Shown one piece after another: positions 1-9,771 of a stretch of 64,000 bases of DNA. A program made the position numbers and the translations under genes. The DNA lies in NCBI RefSeq assembly GCF_029024465.1, contig NZ_CP118950.1, positions 496,001 to 560,000 on the forward strand, read 5' to 3'. The notes under the pieces are model-generated. The model saw only the letters and a list, made by a program, of their open reading frames with translations. It was not told where the DNA came from and searched no databases. Origin of the DNA: Lactococcus garvieae subsp. garvieae (GTDB lineage: Bacteria; Bacillota; Bacilli; Lactobacillales; Streptococcaceae). Positions within the stretch are counted from its first letter, which is position 1. Each line of letters begins with the position of its first letter.

Positions 1-1
1 G

Positions 2-421
2 GCGATAATATCAGGAGCCTTCACTGCGGTTCAACAGGCTATTAATGGACATCTGGGAACCTTATTGCAGCGTCCCTTTCAAGCCTCTTTTATGTCTTTC
101 TTCATTGGACTGATTGCCATTGTCTGTGTGACGTTAGTGATCGAACGTCGCTTGATTACGAGAGTTGAGTTAGGCAAAATCAAAAAATGGAATATATTGG
201 GTGGTATCTGGGGGGCCTTCTTTGTTCTTGGCGCCGTTTTAGCAGTGCCAAAAATAGGGGCTGGCCTAAATATAATGATGGCACTACTTGGACAAATCAT
301 TGGTTCAATGTTGGTGCAACAGTTTGGTTGGTGGCGTTCAGATCGCTATCCAATACGACTTATTCAAGTTGCAGGTGTTGCTGTAATGTTGGTAGGCATT
401 GTTTGTATAAAATTTTTGTGA
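2..421 (+). CDS. DMT-family transporter (DUF606/YdcZ type), 3' part only
   Basis: The reading frame is open from base 2 and ends at TGA 419-421, so the 5' end lies outside the window. The visible ~139 residues form hydrophobic helices separated by short basic loops, including a glycine-rich helix around FGWWRSDRYPIRL and a C-terminal membrane segment. This matches the DUF606/YdcZ branch of the drug/metabolite transporter superfamily. These proteins are small inner-membrane permeases, mostly of unknown substrate. The frame stays coding upstream of the TTG at 65, so that codon is not a convincing start. It is followed six bases later by the DUF1054 gene and is probably cotranscribed with it. 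Function beyond membrane transport is inference. Confidence 0.75.
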   Translation, partial: AIISGAFTAVQQAINGHLGTLLQRPFQASFMSFFIGLIAIVCVTLVIERRLITRVELGKIKKWNILGGIWGAFFVLGAVLAVPKIGAGLNIMMALLGQIIGSMLVQQFGWWRSDRYPIRLIQVAGVAVMLVGIVCIKFL

Positions 422-427
422 GGAAAT

Positions 428-1018
428 ATGTTTAGAAAAGAATCATTTGAAATCTTTGATATAGAAGGATTGGAAATGCGTATGCAGGGCGTGCGTGCTG
501 AAATTCAACCGATTTTTATGGAAATAGGAGAACAGCTCAAAGAAAGAATAAGTCAGGCGTTCCCTGAACAGGAGTTTTACCTGCATATTGCACAGCACCG
601 GCGTCGGACAAGCAATGCACCTGAAAATACTTGGTCCGCTATTGGCACACAAAAACGGGGTTATAAAATGGAGCCACATTTCCAGTTAGGAATTTGGCAA
701 GATTACGTATTCCTCTACCTTTCAATTATTGATCAGCCTAAAGGACAAGTAGAGTACGCTCAGAAATTGAGTTCGGCGCTCTCCTTACCCAAGGATTTTG
801 TTCTATCTAAAGATCATACCAGGTCTGAATTTTATGAAAGCAGCCAGCTTGAAGAATTTGTTACCCGCTTGAAAAATGTAAAAAAATCAGAATTAGAGAT
901 GGGTAGAGTCTGGAAAGCTGAGCGTTTTGATGGTCAACAAGATGATGTGATATTACAAGAAATGCTCGAGACTATTGATGATTTATTGCCAATCTATCAA
1001 AAACTAATGGAGGATTAA
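428..1018 (+). CDS. DUF1054 family protein (UPF0637, YktB-like)
   Basis: A 196-residue soluble protein that starts at ATG 428 after the SD-like GAGGAAAT and ends one base before aroC. The sequence has the typical DUF1054 pattern: an N-terminal [15 protein letters not shown] segment, a conserved [16 protein letters not shown] block near residue 58-75, then [12 protein letters not shown]. This family is widespread in Firmicutes and has no established biochemical role. There is no signal peptide or membrane segment. The tight spacing with the upstream transporter and downstream aroC suggests one transcript, but the neighbours do not reveal a function. Confidence 0.8.
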   Translation: MFRKESFEIFDIEGLEMRMQGVRAEIQPIFMEIGEQLKERISQAFPEQEFYLHIAQHRRRTSNAPENTWSAIGTQKRGYKMEPHFQLGIWQDYVFLYLSIIDQPKGQVEYAQKLSSALSLPKDFVLSKDHTRSEFYESSQLEEFVTRLKNVKKSELEMGRVWKAERFDGQQDDVILQEMLETIDDLLPIYQKLMED

Positions 1019-1019
1019 G

Positions 1020-2189
1020 ATGCGCTTTTTTACAGCAGGGGAATCACACGGTCCACGTTTGACAGCAATCATTGAAGGTTTGCCCGCAGGACTTCCGCTT
1101 CAAGCTTCTGACATCAATGTTGAATTGAAACGTCGCCAAGGGGGATACGGACGAGGCGGGCGCATGAAGATAGAATCGGATCAGGTAGAAATCACCAGTG
1201 GTTTGCGTCATGGTAAAACTTTGGGAAGCCCGCTTACCCTTAATGTGACCAATCGTGACTTCTCACATTGGACGGAAATTATGGCTTCGGAAGAAGTTGA
1301 TGATGCTGTCAAGAGACAACGTAAATTGACAAAACCTCGACCAGGACATGCTGACTTGGTGGGGGGGATGAAGTATGAATTTGAGGATTTGCGAAACACG
1401 CTCGAGCGTTCCTCGGCCCGTGAAACAACGATGAGAGTAGCTGTAGGCGCTGTGGCTAAGGCCTTGCTCAAACAGCTTGATATTGATATGGCTTATCATG
1501 TGGTAAATTTTGGAGGCAAAGATGTTGCTGCCCAACTTCCAGAACTCTCTGTGAGCGAAATCAAAGCAAAAGCGGGTACAAATGATTTGTCTATTGTGGA
1601 TATTTCAAGAGCTGAGGAAATCCGTTCTTATATTGATAAAATAAAGAAAGCTGGCGATACGATAGGCGGAATTGTAGAGGTGCGTGTGACAAATGTTCCG
1701 GCTGGTTTGGGTTCTTACGTACATTTTGATCGCAAATTAGATGCAAAAATCGCAGCTGCTGTCGTTTCTATCAATGCCTTTAAAGGTGTGGAGTTTGGCC
1801 TTGGTTTTGAAGCTGGGCGCCGTCAGGGCAGTCAAGTCATGGATGAAATCCTTTGGGCAGCGCAAACCGGATATAGCCGAAAGAGCAATAATCTTGGTGG
1901 ATTTGAAGGTGGAATGACTAATGGAGAGGACCTTGTTATTCGAGGAGTCATGAAACCCATCCCAACCCTGTATAAGCCTCTCATGTCCGTCAACACTGAA
2001 ACGCATGAACCTTATAAAGCGAGCGTCGAACGTTCTGATCCAACCGCTCTTCCAGCGGCAGGAGTAGTAATGGAAAATGTTGTTGCTACAGTCATAGCAC
2101 AAGAAATCTGTGATAAGTTTTCAAGCGATAGTTTTAGAGAGCTGCAAGAAGCTTTTCAAAACTATAAGGAACGCTTGAAAAACTTTTGA
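1020..2189 (+). CDS. aroC: Chorismate synthase
   Basis: Converts 5-enolpyruvylshikimate-3-phosphate to chorismate, the last step of the shikimate pathway, using reduced FMN. The 389-residue length is normal. Visible signatures are [20 protein letters not shown] at the N terminus, [12 protein letters not shown] (about 38-49) and [18 protein letters not shown] (about 131-148). The [14 protein letters not shown] and [15 protein letters not shown] segments follow. The start ATG lies one base after the stop of the upstream gene, with the SD AGGA inside that gene's end. A strong terminator follows directly. In L. lactis the aro cluster continues with tyrA, but here an antimicrobial-resistance cassette follows. 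Confidence 0.97.
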   Translation: MRFFTAGESHGPRLTAIIEGLPAGLPLQASDINVELKRRQGGYGRGGRMKIESDQVEITSGLRHGKTLGSPLTLNVTNRDFSHWTEIMASEEVDDAVKRQRKLTKPRPGHADLVGGMKYEFEDLRNTLERSSARETTMRVAVGAVAKALLKQLDIDMAYHVVNFGGKDVAAQLPELSVSEIKAKAGTNDLSIVDISRAEEIRSYIDKIKKAGDTIGGIVEVRVTNVPAGLGSYVHFDRKLDAKIAAAVVSINAFKGVEFGLGFEAGRRQGSQVMDEILWAAQTGYSRKSNNLGGFEGGMTNGEDLVIRGVMKPIPTLYKPLMSVNTETHEPYKASVERSDPTALPAAGVVMENVVATVIAQEICDKFSSDSFRELQEAFQNYKERLKNF

Positions 2190-2195
2190 GGAAAT

Positions 2196-2229
2196 AAAAA
2201 CTAGTCTCAAAAAGAGGGCTAGTTTTTTT
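2196..2229 (+). terminator. Rho-independent terminator after aroC
   Basis: AAAAACTAG at 2196-2204 pairs with CTAGTTTTT at 2219-2227, with a 14-base loop and a T-run. It closes the DMT-DUF1054-aroC transcript. Confidence 0.85.
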
Positions 2230-2230
2230 A

Positions 2231-2244
2231 TTACAAAAGTGTAA
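2231..2244 (+). promoter_or_regulatory. BceR-type operator (TTACA-N4-TGTAA)
   Basis: The bases TTACA-AAAG-TGTAA form an inverted repeat that matches the TNACA-N4-TGTAA consensus described for BceR-class response regulators. It lies 80 bp upstream of the YxeA-like gene and just before candidate -10 boxes (TATAAT 2257-2262, TAGAAT 2267-2272). It is therefore the likely binding site of the response regulator encoded at 5784-6440. Confidence 0.7.
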
Positions 2245-2256
2245 GTTTGCAGAAAA

Positions 2257-2272
2257 TATAATTTGTTAGAAT
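2257..2272 (+). promoter_or_regulatory. Candidate -10 elements of the ysaDCB-like operon
   Basis: TATAAT at 2257-2262 and an extended -10 TGT-TAGAAT at 2264-2272 lie downstream of the BceR-type box. No good -35 is present at 17 bp, as expected for a promoter that needs an activator. Which of the two boxes is used cannot be decided from sequence. Confidence 0.5.
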
Positions 2273-2322
2273 AAAAGTATAGAGTTAAGAAAAACAAAAC
2301 CTAGTAGGAAAGAGGTGGCAAT

Positions 2323-2673
2323 ATGAAAAAAGTATTATTTGGCTTGCTTGCTCTGGCAATAGTGATTGGTGGCCTAGGATACGGCTGGTACAAATCCAGC
2401 TACGGAGGCACAGAACGTTACGTAAAAATCACACAAGATGGGGTGAAAAAAGATGAGAAAAGCGATTCAGGTAAACGCACAGTGTCTTATGAATACAATT
2501 TACCTTCTTATGATAAAAATGGTGAAGCAAAAGATGTTTCCTTTACAGCAACACACAACTTACGTAAAGAGGCTTATCTTAAAGTGACAGATAATAAAAC
2601 AAAAGGCGTAACAAACTGGGAAGAAGTTCAAAAAAATGACTTGCCAAGTAAAGCAAAAGATAAATTAAATTAA
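2323..2673 (+). CDS. YxeA-family (DUF1093) exported protein
   Basis: A 116-residue protein with an N-terminal hydrophobic helix (about residues 4-23, LFGLLALAIVIGGLGYGWY) and a hydrophilic extracellular part. It has the YxeA/DUF1093 features YVKITQDGVKK, VSYEYNLPSYDKNGE and the Lys-rich EAYLKVT region. There is no lipobox cysteine, so the helix is a signal or anchor. Proteins of this family often accompany Bce-type ABC transporters. In L. lactis I believe the first gene of ysaDCB (ysaD) has this position. The gene is first in the operon, 27 bp before the ATPase gene, and has the SD GAGGTGG. Its precise role in peptide resistance is unknown. Confidence 0.75.
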   Translation: MKKVLFGLLALAIVIGGLGYGWYKSSYGGTERYVKITQDGVKKDEKSDSGKRTVSYEYNLPSYDKNGEAKDVSFTATHNLRKEAYLKVTDNKTKGVTNWEEVQKNDLPSKAKDKLN

Positions 2674-2700
2674 TCATTTAAAGGTGATAAGGGAGAAAAA

Positions 2701-3489
2701 ATGCTATTAGAAGTTAAACATATCAAAAAAGTTTTCAAAACACGCTTTTCAAAAGAAGAAACAACAGCTCTTGCGGACATCGATTTTTCTGTCGAAGAAG
2801 GTGAATACATTGCCATTATGGGTGAATCAGGTTCAGGTAAAACAACACTCTTGAATATTTTATCAACTTTGGAAAAACCCACAGCTGGTCAAGTTTTACT
2901 TTCAGGACGTGACATTACAGCTATTAAAGACAAGGACATCTCAGCATTTCGCCGTGAGCACCTTGGCTTTGTCTTCCAAGACTTCAACCTCTTGGATACG
3001 CTATCTGTAAGAGACAATATTTACCTGCCAATGGTTCTTTCGAAAGCGCCAGTAAAGAAGATGAAAGCACGTTTGGAAAACTTAGCGCCTAAGTTGAATA
3101 TTGAAACCCTTTTAGAAAAACAACCTTTTGAGCTATCTGGGGGACAAAAACAGCGTGTTGCTGTTGCGCGTGCTCTGATTTCTCAACCCGATCTTGTTTT
3201 GGCAGATGAGCCAACAGCAGCTTTGGACTATAAAAACTCTGAAAGTTTGCTTGAGCTTTTCGAAAATATCAATGATGCTGGACAAACCATTATCATGGTT
3301 ACTCACTCAAGCTTGGCTGCAAGTCACGCAAAACGTGTTCTCTTTATTAAAGACGGAATGCTTTATCATCAGCTTTATCGTGGCGATAAGTCATCCACAG
3401 AGTTTGCAAAAGAAATTACCTTGTCAATGACTTCATTCTTGGGGGCTTCGGCAGATCCAACCGAAACGGAGGTAGCCAATAATGCTTAG
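2701..3489 (+). CDS. ysaC: Bce-type ABC transporter, ATP-binding subunit (YsaC/BceA-like)
   Basis: A 262-residue cytoplasmic ATPase that powers removal of lipid II- or membrane-targeting peptides by its permease partner. Visible are Walker A GESGSGKTT (about 39-47), Q-loop FVFQDFNLLDTLSV, signature LSGGQKQR, Walker B LVLADEPTAALD and switch H in VTHSSLAA. Its last eight bases overlap the start of the permease gene (ATG 3482), so the two are translationally coupled. The SD GATAAGGGAG precedes the ATG. The order YxeA-like, ATPase, permease, response regulator, kinase matches the lactococcal YsaCB-LlrG-KinG system. The gene symbol rests on that context plus family, not on a database match. Confidence 0.85.
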   Translation: MLLEVKHIKKVFKTRFSKEETTALADIDFSVEEGEYIAIMGESGSGKTTLLNILSTLEKPTAGQVLLSGRDITAIKDKDISAFRREHLGFVFQDFNLLDTLSVRDNIYLPMVLSKAPVKKMKARLENLAPKLNIETLLEKQPFELSGGQKQRVAVARALISQPDLVLADEPTAALDYKNSESLLELFENINDAGQTIIMVTHSSLAASHAKRVLFIKDGMLYHQLYRGDKSSTEFAKEITLSMTSFLGASADPTETEVANNA

Positions 3490-5455
3490 TTTTAAACTGG
3501 CGGTACAAAATCTGAAAAAAGGTTTGAAATCTTTTGCACCTTTCATCGTAGCGAGTGTAACGATGTTTGTCTTACTTTTTGTTACTGCTGCAATTGCACA
3601 ATCTCCGTCACTTGAGAAAATGAAGGGTGGCGCAGCAGTGGGGCAGATGATGTCCTTTGCGATGTGGATTTTGGCTATTTTTGGTGGGATAATTCTCATA
3701 TATAGTTATCGCTTTTTACAATTGCAACGCTCACGTGAATTTGGACTTTACGATATTCTTGGACTGGGAAAAAAGAAAATCGCACTGGTTTCCTTCTTTG
3801 AGCTTGTGATGAGTTATATTGCAACTGTCATCATTGGTACAATTGTTGGGATTGCTTTCTCTAAGTTCCTTTTCCTTATCTTTATTAATATGATTGGTGA
3901 AAATAACTTTAACTTAGCAATTACACCAGCTTCTATTCTAACAGTGGCAGCAATATTCTTGATCTTCTTTGCTTTGCTTCTTATCATTGGAACATTTATC
4001 ATTTGGAAATCTTCAAGTCTTGATTTGTTAAGAGAAGCATCTAAAGGTGAAAAAGAACCTAAGTCAAACATTTTCATGGCCTTGATTGGGGTTGTTTTAC
4101 TGGTAGTGGGCTATGGTTTAGCACTAAATGTTGATAATCCAGTGAAAGCACTCTCCACTTTCTTCCTTGCAGTCCTTGCAGTTATTTTGGGAACTTACTT
4201 TTTCTATATCAGTTTTACCGTTTGGTATTTGAAATGGCGTAAAAAACGTAATTCTTACTATAAGCCGCAAAACTTTATTACGATTAGCTCAATGCTTTAT
4301 CGAATGAAAGCAAATGCGGTTGGTTTGGCAAATATCACTATTCTCTTGTCAATGACATTGGTGACTTTGGTAGTTACCATTGGTATTTTCTTAGGCTCAA
4401 CTCAAACTGTTGAGCGCTCGTTTCCAAAAGAAGGACAATACACCGTTTATTCGCAAGAAAAAACGGGTGATCAACTGGCCCAAACCCTACAAGAAAAAGC
4501 AGACCAAGCTGGTGTAGAAGTATCAAACCTATCAACAGCTCTAAGTGTGGACTACTTGATGGGTAACGGTCAAAAAGAAGGAGAAAATACTTTAAACATT
4601 ACTCCGACAGGCGATCAAAAAACAGCCATTCAATTTTCAATGACAACTTTACAAACGTTGAAAAATTTGAATGAAAATGTTGCGGACATTTCTGGTAATC
4701 AAATTAGTATCCTTGATTACTTTGGCGCTTATCCAAAAATTAAGGCGTTTAATTGGTTTGGTACAAAGTATGAAGTGAAAGACATCATGGCTACTCAGGA
4801 TCTGACTAAGTACCCTATCATGATGAATATAACTACACCAATGCTTCTTATCTTCCCAAATGATGCAGCATTACATCAAGCGCTTGAGGTTTATAATAAA
4901 GCAAACAACGAGGGTGAACAAGCCTATCAAGTGAGTCCCGCTGTGACAGTTAACTTTGATATTGCAGAAAAAGACCAAGAAAAATTAACAAATGTACTAG
5001 GTAGTCGTGACGGCGAGCATATGCTCAGCTTCCGTTCCGCTGAGATGAAAGAAGTCAGAACAGGTATTGGTGCCTTTGTCTTTATTGGTATGGTTCTCGG
5101 CATTAGTTTTATTTTAGGGGCTGCCCTGATTATCTATTACAAACAGTTGTCAGAAGGTGTGCAAGACAAACGTTCCTTCAAGATTCTACAAGAAGTCGGT
5201 TTATCAAAAGAGCAAGTGTCTAAGACCATCAAGTCTCAAGTGAGCATGATTTTCTTATTGCCAATTGCAATGACGATTGTACATTTCAGCTTTGCTTACA
5301 TTATGATTAGTAAGCTTATTGGGATATTTGGAATCTTAGATAGCCAGTTAATTCTTTGGACCAGCGTGGGAACAATTGCTGCTTTGGCCTTTATTTATTG
5401 GTTAATCTATAAAGGAACAAGCCTCGTGTATTACAATATTGTGGAGAAAAAATAA
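3482..5455 (+). CDS. ysaB: Bce-type ABC transporter permease (YsaB/BceB-like)
   Basis: A 657-residue membrane protein with the BceB layout. One TM segment near residues 20-40 and several more up to about residue 300 (FtsX-like region FLQLQRSREFGLYDILGLGKKK at about 75-100) come first. A large extracellular domain follows at about 315-525, then three C-terminal TM helices. The extracellular domain is the hallmark that separates peptide-sensing Bce permeases from other FtsX proteins. In this class the permease also signals to the adjacent histidine kinase. It overlaps the ATPase gene by 8 bp. Substrate range (bacitracin-like or bacteriocin-like peptides) is inferred from homologues. Confidence 0.87.
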   Translation: MLSFKLAVQNLKKGLKSFAPFIVASVTMFVLLFVTAAIAQSPSLEKMKGGAAVGQMMSFAMWILAIFGGIILIYSYRFLQLQRSREFGLYDILGLGKKKIALVSFFELVMSYIATVIIGTIVGIAFSKFLFLIFINMIGENNFNLAITPASILTVAAIFLIFFALLLIIGTFIIWKSSSLDLLREASKGEKEPKSNIFMALIGVVLLVVGYGLALNVDNPVKALSTFFLAVLAVILGTYFFYISFTVWYLKWRKKRNSYYKPQNFITISSMLYRMKANAVGLANITILLSMTLVTLVVTIGIFLGSTQTVERSFPKEGQYTVYSQEKTGDQLAQTLQEKADQAGVEVSNLSTALSVDYLMGNGQKEGENTLNITPTGDQKTAIQFSMTTLQTLKNLNENVADISGNQISILDYFGAYPKIKAFNWFGTKYEVKDIMATQDLTKYPIMMNITTPMLLIFPNDAALHQALEVYNKANNEGEQAYQVSPAVTVNFDIAEKDQEKLTNVLGSRDGEHMLSFRSAEMKEVRTGIGAFVFIGMVLGISFILGAALIIYYKQLSEGVQDKRSFKILQEVGLSKEQVSKTIKSQVSMIFLLPIAMTIVHFSFAYIMISKLIGIFGILDSQLILWTSVGTIAALAFIYWLIYKGTSLVYYNIVEKK

Positions 5456-5674
5456 ATGGAAAAAATACCCTATTACTTACTGGTCCTTGGTGGCTCACTT
5501 ACTGTTCTTACTTTCTGTGCCTGGTATGTCTGGGGGAGTATTCAATTTATTCAAAGAAAGATTAAGAACTGCAAGGATATTAAACTTTTACAGACTTTAA
5601 CGCTTGGTTTACATATCCTTTCCCTTCTCATTGTTGTTGGTTTAGGCTATTATGGCTTTACAACATTCTTCTAA
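5456..5674 (+). CDS. Small two-helix membrane protein in the Bce operon
   Basis: A 72-residue protein whose ATG follows the permease stop codon without a gap (TAA-ATG), so coupled translation is likely. It has two hydrophobic segments: YYLLVLGGSLTVLTFCAWYVW (about 6-26) and LHILSLLIVVGLGYYGFTTFF (about 52-72). A basic loop with RKIKNCKDIK separates them. No family was recognised. It ends in the terminator region that closes the operon. Position and coupling suggest an accessory subunit of the transporter, but this is inference only. Confidence 0.65.
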   Translation: MEKIPYYLLVLGGSLTVLTFCAWYVWGSIQFIQRKIKNCKDIKLLQTLTLGLHILSLLIVVGLGYYGFTTFF

Positions 5675-5703
5675 AAATCAGATGGAATCATCTGGTTTTT
5701 TTA
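5673..5703 (+). terminator. Terminator after the transporter operon
   Basis: AAAATCAGATG pairs with CATCTGGTTTT across a GAAT loop, followed by a T-run to 5702. It separates the transporter genes from the two-component genes. Confidence 0.85.
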
Positions 5704-5705
5704 TA

Positions 5706-5714
5706 TGTTATAAT
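5706..5714 (+). promoter_or_regulatory. Extended -10 promoter for the llrG-kinG-GNAT unit
   Basis: TGT-TATAAT at 5706-5714 is a perfect extended -10 just after the terminator. No clear -35 is seen. It would allow the two-component genes to be expressed independently of the transporter. Confidence 0.65.
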
Positions 5715-5783
5715 AGGAGACAGAAAAAATTGATAGTGAAAAAAGAACAAGCGATAACAGAGCCGGAAGTTCGGGAGGAAAAA

Positions 5784-6440
5784 ATGCCCAAAATTTTTAT
5801 TGTGGAAGACGATAAAACGATTGTTAAAATGTTGACTAATGCTTTGAAAAATGACTTTCAGGTCTATTCTGTTTTAAATTTTCGGGCAGTCAAGCAGGAA
5901 ATATTGGAAGCAGATCCGGATCTGATATTAATGGATATTGGCTTACCCTTTTATAACGGTTTTTACTGGACAACAGAATTACGCAAAGTCTCACAAATTC
6001 CGATTATTTTTATCTCATCGATGAGTGATGATATGAACCAAGTCACAGCCATGAACCAAGGAGCTGATGATTTTGTGACGAAACCTTTCTCCTTAGATAT
6101 CTTACAGGCCAAAATAAAAGCATTGCTTCGCCGTTCTTACAACTTTTCTGGTCCTGAGAAATTAGAATTTGCCGGCTTTATTTTATCTGACAACATGGTG
6201 AAGTCAGGAGAAAGTCAGATTGATCTCACACCTTCCGAAAACAAGATTTTGAGTGTTCTTTTTAGAGCCAACGGAGCTGTTGTAAGCAAAGAAGCCCTTC
6301 TCCAAGAACTGTGGCAAACAGATGAATTTATCGATAGCAATACTTTAAATGTGAAAATGACACGTTTACGTAAAAAACTAGCAGAAATTGGATTTGCACA
6401 TTTGGTAACGAAGCGAGGTGTGGGCTATGCCTTGGAGTAA
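5784..6440 (+). CDS. llrG: OmpR-family response regulator (LlrG/BceR-like)
   Basis: A 218-residue regulator with an N-terminal receiver domain (KIFIVEDDKT; phospho-acceptor Asp in LILMDIGLPFYNGF at about residue 52; Lys in DFVTKPFSL). A C-terminal winged helix follows (LTPSENKILSVLFRANGAVVSKEALL...VKMTRLRKKL...RGVGYALE). I chose ATG 5784 because GGGAGGAA lies six bases upstream and the receiver fold begins directly after it. An in-frame TTG at 5730 with AGGAG farther upstream would add 18 residues and is less likely. It probably binds the TTACA-N4-TGTAA site before the YxeA-like gene. It overlaps the kinase gene by 14 bp. Naming follows the lactococcal YsaCB-KinG-LlrG system. Confidence 0.85.
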   Translation: MPKIFIVEDDKTIVKMLTNALKNDFQVYSVLNFRAVKQEILEADPDLILMDIGLPFYNGFYWTTELRKVSQIPIIFISSMSDDMNQVTAMNQGADDFVTKPFSLDILQAKIKALLRRSYNFSGPEKLEFAGFILSDNMVKSGESQIDLTPSENKILSVLFRANGAVVSKEALLQELWQTDEFIDSNTLNVKMTRLRKKLAEIGFAHLVTKRGVGYALE

Positions 6441-7317
6441 AATAAAACGCTTTTTGCGGACAAAAATTGCACAAATCGGTGTGTTTTTGGTGATGCTCTT
6501 TATCTTTGTGAGCAACTTTCTGCTCTGGCATCTTCCGATTGAGTCCCTCATCAATGCAACTATTCTTGCTTTGATTGTATTTGTGATTTACTTGGTTTCC
6601 TCATATTTTCGTTGGGCGAATAGAGAAGCACTCTTATGTGACTTGAAACATGAGCTTTTGGATTTGGAAGAGAACCTGCGTGCAAAAGAAAAACACATTA
6701 AAGAAACAGAAGATATTATCAAAGTTTGGTCCCACCAAATGAAAATACCTTTGGCCGCAATCGATTTGATGGCACAAACAGAGATTAATCCAATCGAATT
6801 AAAAAATCAAGCTTTCGCTTTGGATAATTACTTAAAAATGTTATTGGAATACCAACGCATAGCCAATATTTCAACGGATTTTCATTTTGAAAGGTTTTCT
6901 GTCGCTCCTCTTTTACGAGAACTGCTCAAAAAATACAGTAGCTTTTTTATTCAGAAAAATTTATCCGTCACTATTTCAGGTGACTGGGAAATTACCACAG
7001 ATCGTAAATGGTTCAGTTTGGCAATAGAGCAGCTGCTCAATAATGCTATAAAATATACAAATGAAGGAAGTTTAACCATTCGTATAGAAGAAAATAGAAT
7101 TGTTTTAAGTGATACAGGAATAGGGATCTTACCCGAAGATTTACCACGAATATTTGAGCATGGTTTCACAGGCTATAACGGCCGCGGATATTATAAAGCA
7201 TCAGGGTTGGGCTTGTACTTAACGAAACTTATTTTAGATCGCCTTGACTTCCGAATTAAGATCAGTTCAGAGCTAGGCGAAGGAACGACTGTTGAGGTGG
7301 AAAAAAATGAACAATAA
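6427..7317 (+). CDS. kinG: Intramembrane-sensing histidine kinase (KinG/BceS-like)
   Basis: A 296-residue kinase with two TM helices (about 15-31 and 40-60) and almost no extracellular loop, typical of BceS-type kinases that are activated by their ABC permease. The cytoplasmic part has the H-box WSHQMKIPL, N-box LLNNAIKYT, G1 box LSDTGIGI and the G2-type GLGLYL. Start ATG 6427 is preferred over GTG 6418 because GAGGTG lies at a good distance before it. It overlaps the regulator gene by 14 bp and the following GNAT gene by 11 bp. Function: phosphorylates the LlrG-like regulator in response to transporter flux, inferred from the family. Confidence 0.85.
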   Translation: MPWSKIKRFLRTKIAQIGVFLVMLFIFVSNFLLWHLPIESLINATILALIVFVIYLVSSYFRWANREALLCDLKHELLDLEENLRAKEKHIKETEDIIKVWSHQMKIPLAAIDLMAQTEINPIELKNQAFALDNYLKMLLEYQRIANISTDFHFERFSVAPLLRELLKKYSSFFIQKNLSVTISGDWEITTDRKWFSLAIEQLLNNAIKYTNEGSLTIRIEENRIVLSDTGIGILPEDLPRIFEHGFTGYNGRGYYKASGLGLYLTKLILDRLDFRIKISSELGEGTTVEVEKNEQ

Positions 7318-7864
7318 ACAGGTAATACTTGCACAACATCAAAAGTTTGAAACAGAACGTTTATTTTTTAGAAAAGTGGAACTTGCAGACAAAGAAGACC
7401 TTTTTGAATACGCAAGTGATCCAGAAGTTGCGCGCTATGTTTCATTTCCCGTACATAAAGATTTAGCTATGACAGAAGAAAGTATTGTGGAGTATTTTAT
7501 ACCACAGCGTTTATTTTGCTGGGCAATTGTGGAGAAGCAGAGTCACAAAATGATTGGTACCATTGATTTAAGGCTCGACGGAGATCAAGCTATATTTGGT
7601 TGGGTACTTAACCGTAACTTTTGGGGGAGAGGTCTAATGCCAGAGGCTGCAGCTTCACTCAGAGATTTGGCTTTTAATCAGCTTGATGTAAAGATTATTA
7701 CAGCAGAACATGACGCAGAAAATCCAAAATCAGGACGTGTAATGGAAAAAATCGGTATGCGAAAAACAGGTCAAGTCTATACATACATGGCTAAAGAGGG
7801 GCGTTCAGTCCTGTGTGATTACTGGGCATTGACGAAAGAAGAATATTTAAAAGCTAAAAATTAA
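7307..7864 (+). CDS. GNAT N-acetyltransferase (RimJ/RimL type)
   Basis: A 185-residue acetyltransferase with the RimJ/RimL-like pattern: FETERLFFRKVELADKEDLFEYASDPEVARYV at the N terminus, then IGTIDLRLD, and the acetyl-CoA loop region FWGRGLMPEAAASLRDLAF, with ENPKSGRVMEKIGMRKTG near the C terminus. The start ATG 7307 overlaps the kinase gene and uses GAGGTGG as SD. The longer start at 7292 would lie inside the kinase frame without a better SD. It is the last gene of the two-component unit. Substrate unknown: a ribosomal protein or small amine is typical for the family. Confidence 0.8.
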   Translation: MNNKQVILAQHQKFETERLFFRKVELADKEDLFEYASDPEVARYVSFPVHKDLAMTEESIVEYFIPQRLFCWAIVEKQSHKMIGTIDLRLDGDQAIFGWVLNRNFWGRGLMPEAAASLRDLAFNQLDVKIITAEHDAENPKSGRVMEKIGMRKTGQVYTYMAKEGRSVLCDYWALTKEEYLKAKN

Positions 7865-7894
7865 AAAAACCACTTGTGCGCAGTGGTTTTTTTG
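7863..7894 (+). terminator. Terminator after the GNAT gene
   Basis: AAAAAACCACT pairs with AGTGGTTTTTT across TGTGCGC, followed by T bases. Confidence 0.85.
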
Positions 7895-7939
7895 ATAGGG
7901 GGTCAAGAAAAACAATACAAGAGTAGACCTCTTTACTTG

Positions 7940-7948
7940 TGCTATAAT
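7940..7948 (+). promoter_or_regulatory. Extended -10 promoter of aroA-aroK-phosphatase-recD2
   Basis: TGC-TATAAT at 7940-7948 lies 37 bp before the aroA start. No matching -35 is obvious. Confidence 0.65.
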
Positions 7949-7978
7949 AGAAGATAAATCGTAGAGAAGAAAGTTTGA

Positions 7979-9285
<1,307 letters not shown>

Positions 9286-9286
<1 letters not shown>

Positions 9287-9771
9287 TGGGCGTAGTGTTG
9301 ATTGGGTTTATGGGGGCAGGAAAATCAACGATTGCCAGGGCGCTCGATCAGGAAAATTTTATTGACCTTGATCAAGTCATTGAAAAAGAGATTGGAATGC
9401 CCATTCTGCAATTTTTTCAGGATTATGATGAAGCCAAATTTCGACAAATTGAAAGAGAAACACTTGAGGCCGCTGTGCGCTCAGGATTTAACGTTGCCAC
9501 AGGTGGCGGCATTGTTCAACTTGCAGAAAATCGTGACTGTCTGAAAAAGCTGAAAAAGGTGGTCTATCTCAAGGCAGATTTTGAAACGCTCTATAAACGT
9601 ATTCTTGCCGATCAAAAGAACCAACGGCCGTTGGCTTTACAACCCCTGCAAGAGGTAGAACAATTGTTTAATCAGCGTGAAAAATTCTATGAAGAAGTTG
9701 CGGATATTATTATTGAAACCAAAGACAAAAAACCAGAAGAAATAATTAAAGAAATTCAGGAATTAAAATGA
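9286..9771 (+). CDS. aroK: Shikimate kinase
   Basis: Phosphorylates shikimate with ATP. The 161-residue P-loop kinase has Walker A GFMGAGKSTIA (residues 6-16), the shikimate-binding IDLDQVIE segment with FR in EAKFRQIE, and ATGGGI near residue 72. The lid is at ADQKNQRPLA. The GGAGG of its SD lies inside the end of aroA, and the gene overlaps aroA by 1 bp and the next gene by 4 bp. In L. lactis the next gene is pheA, but here it is a histidine phosphatase. Confidence 0.95.
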
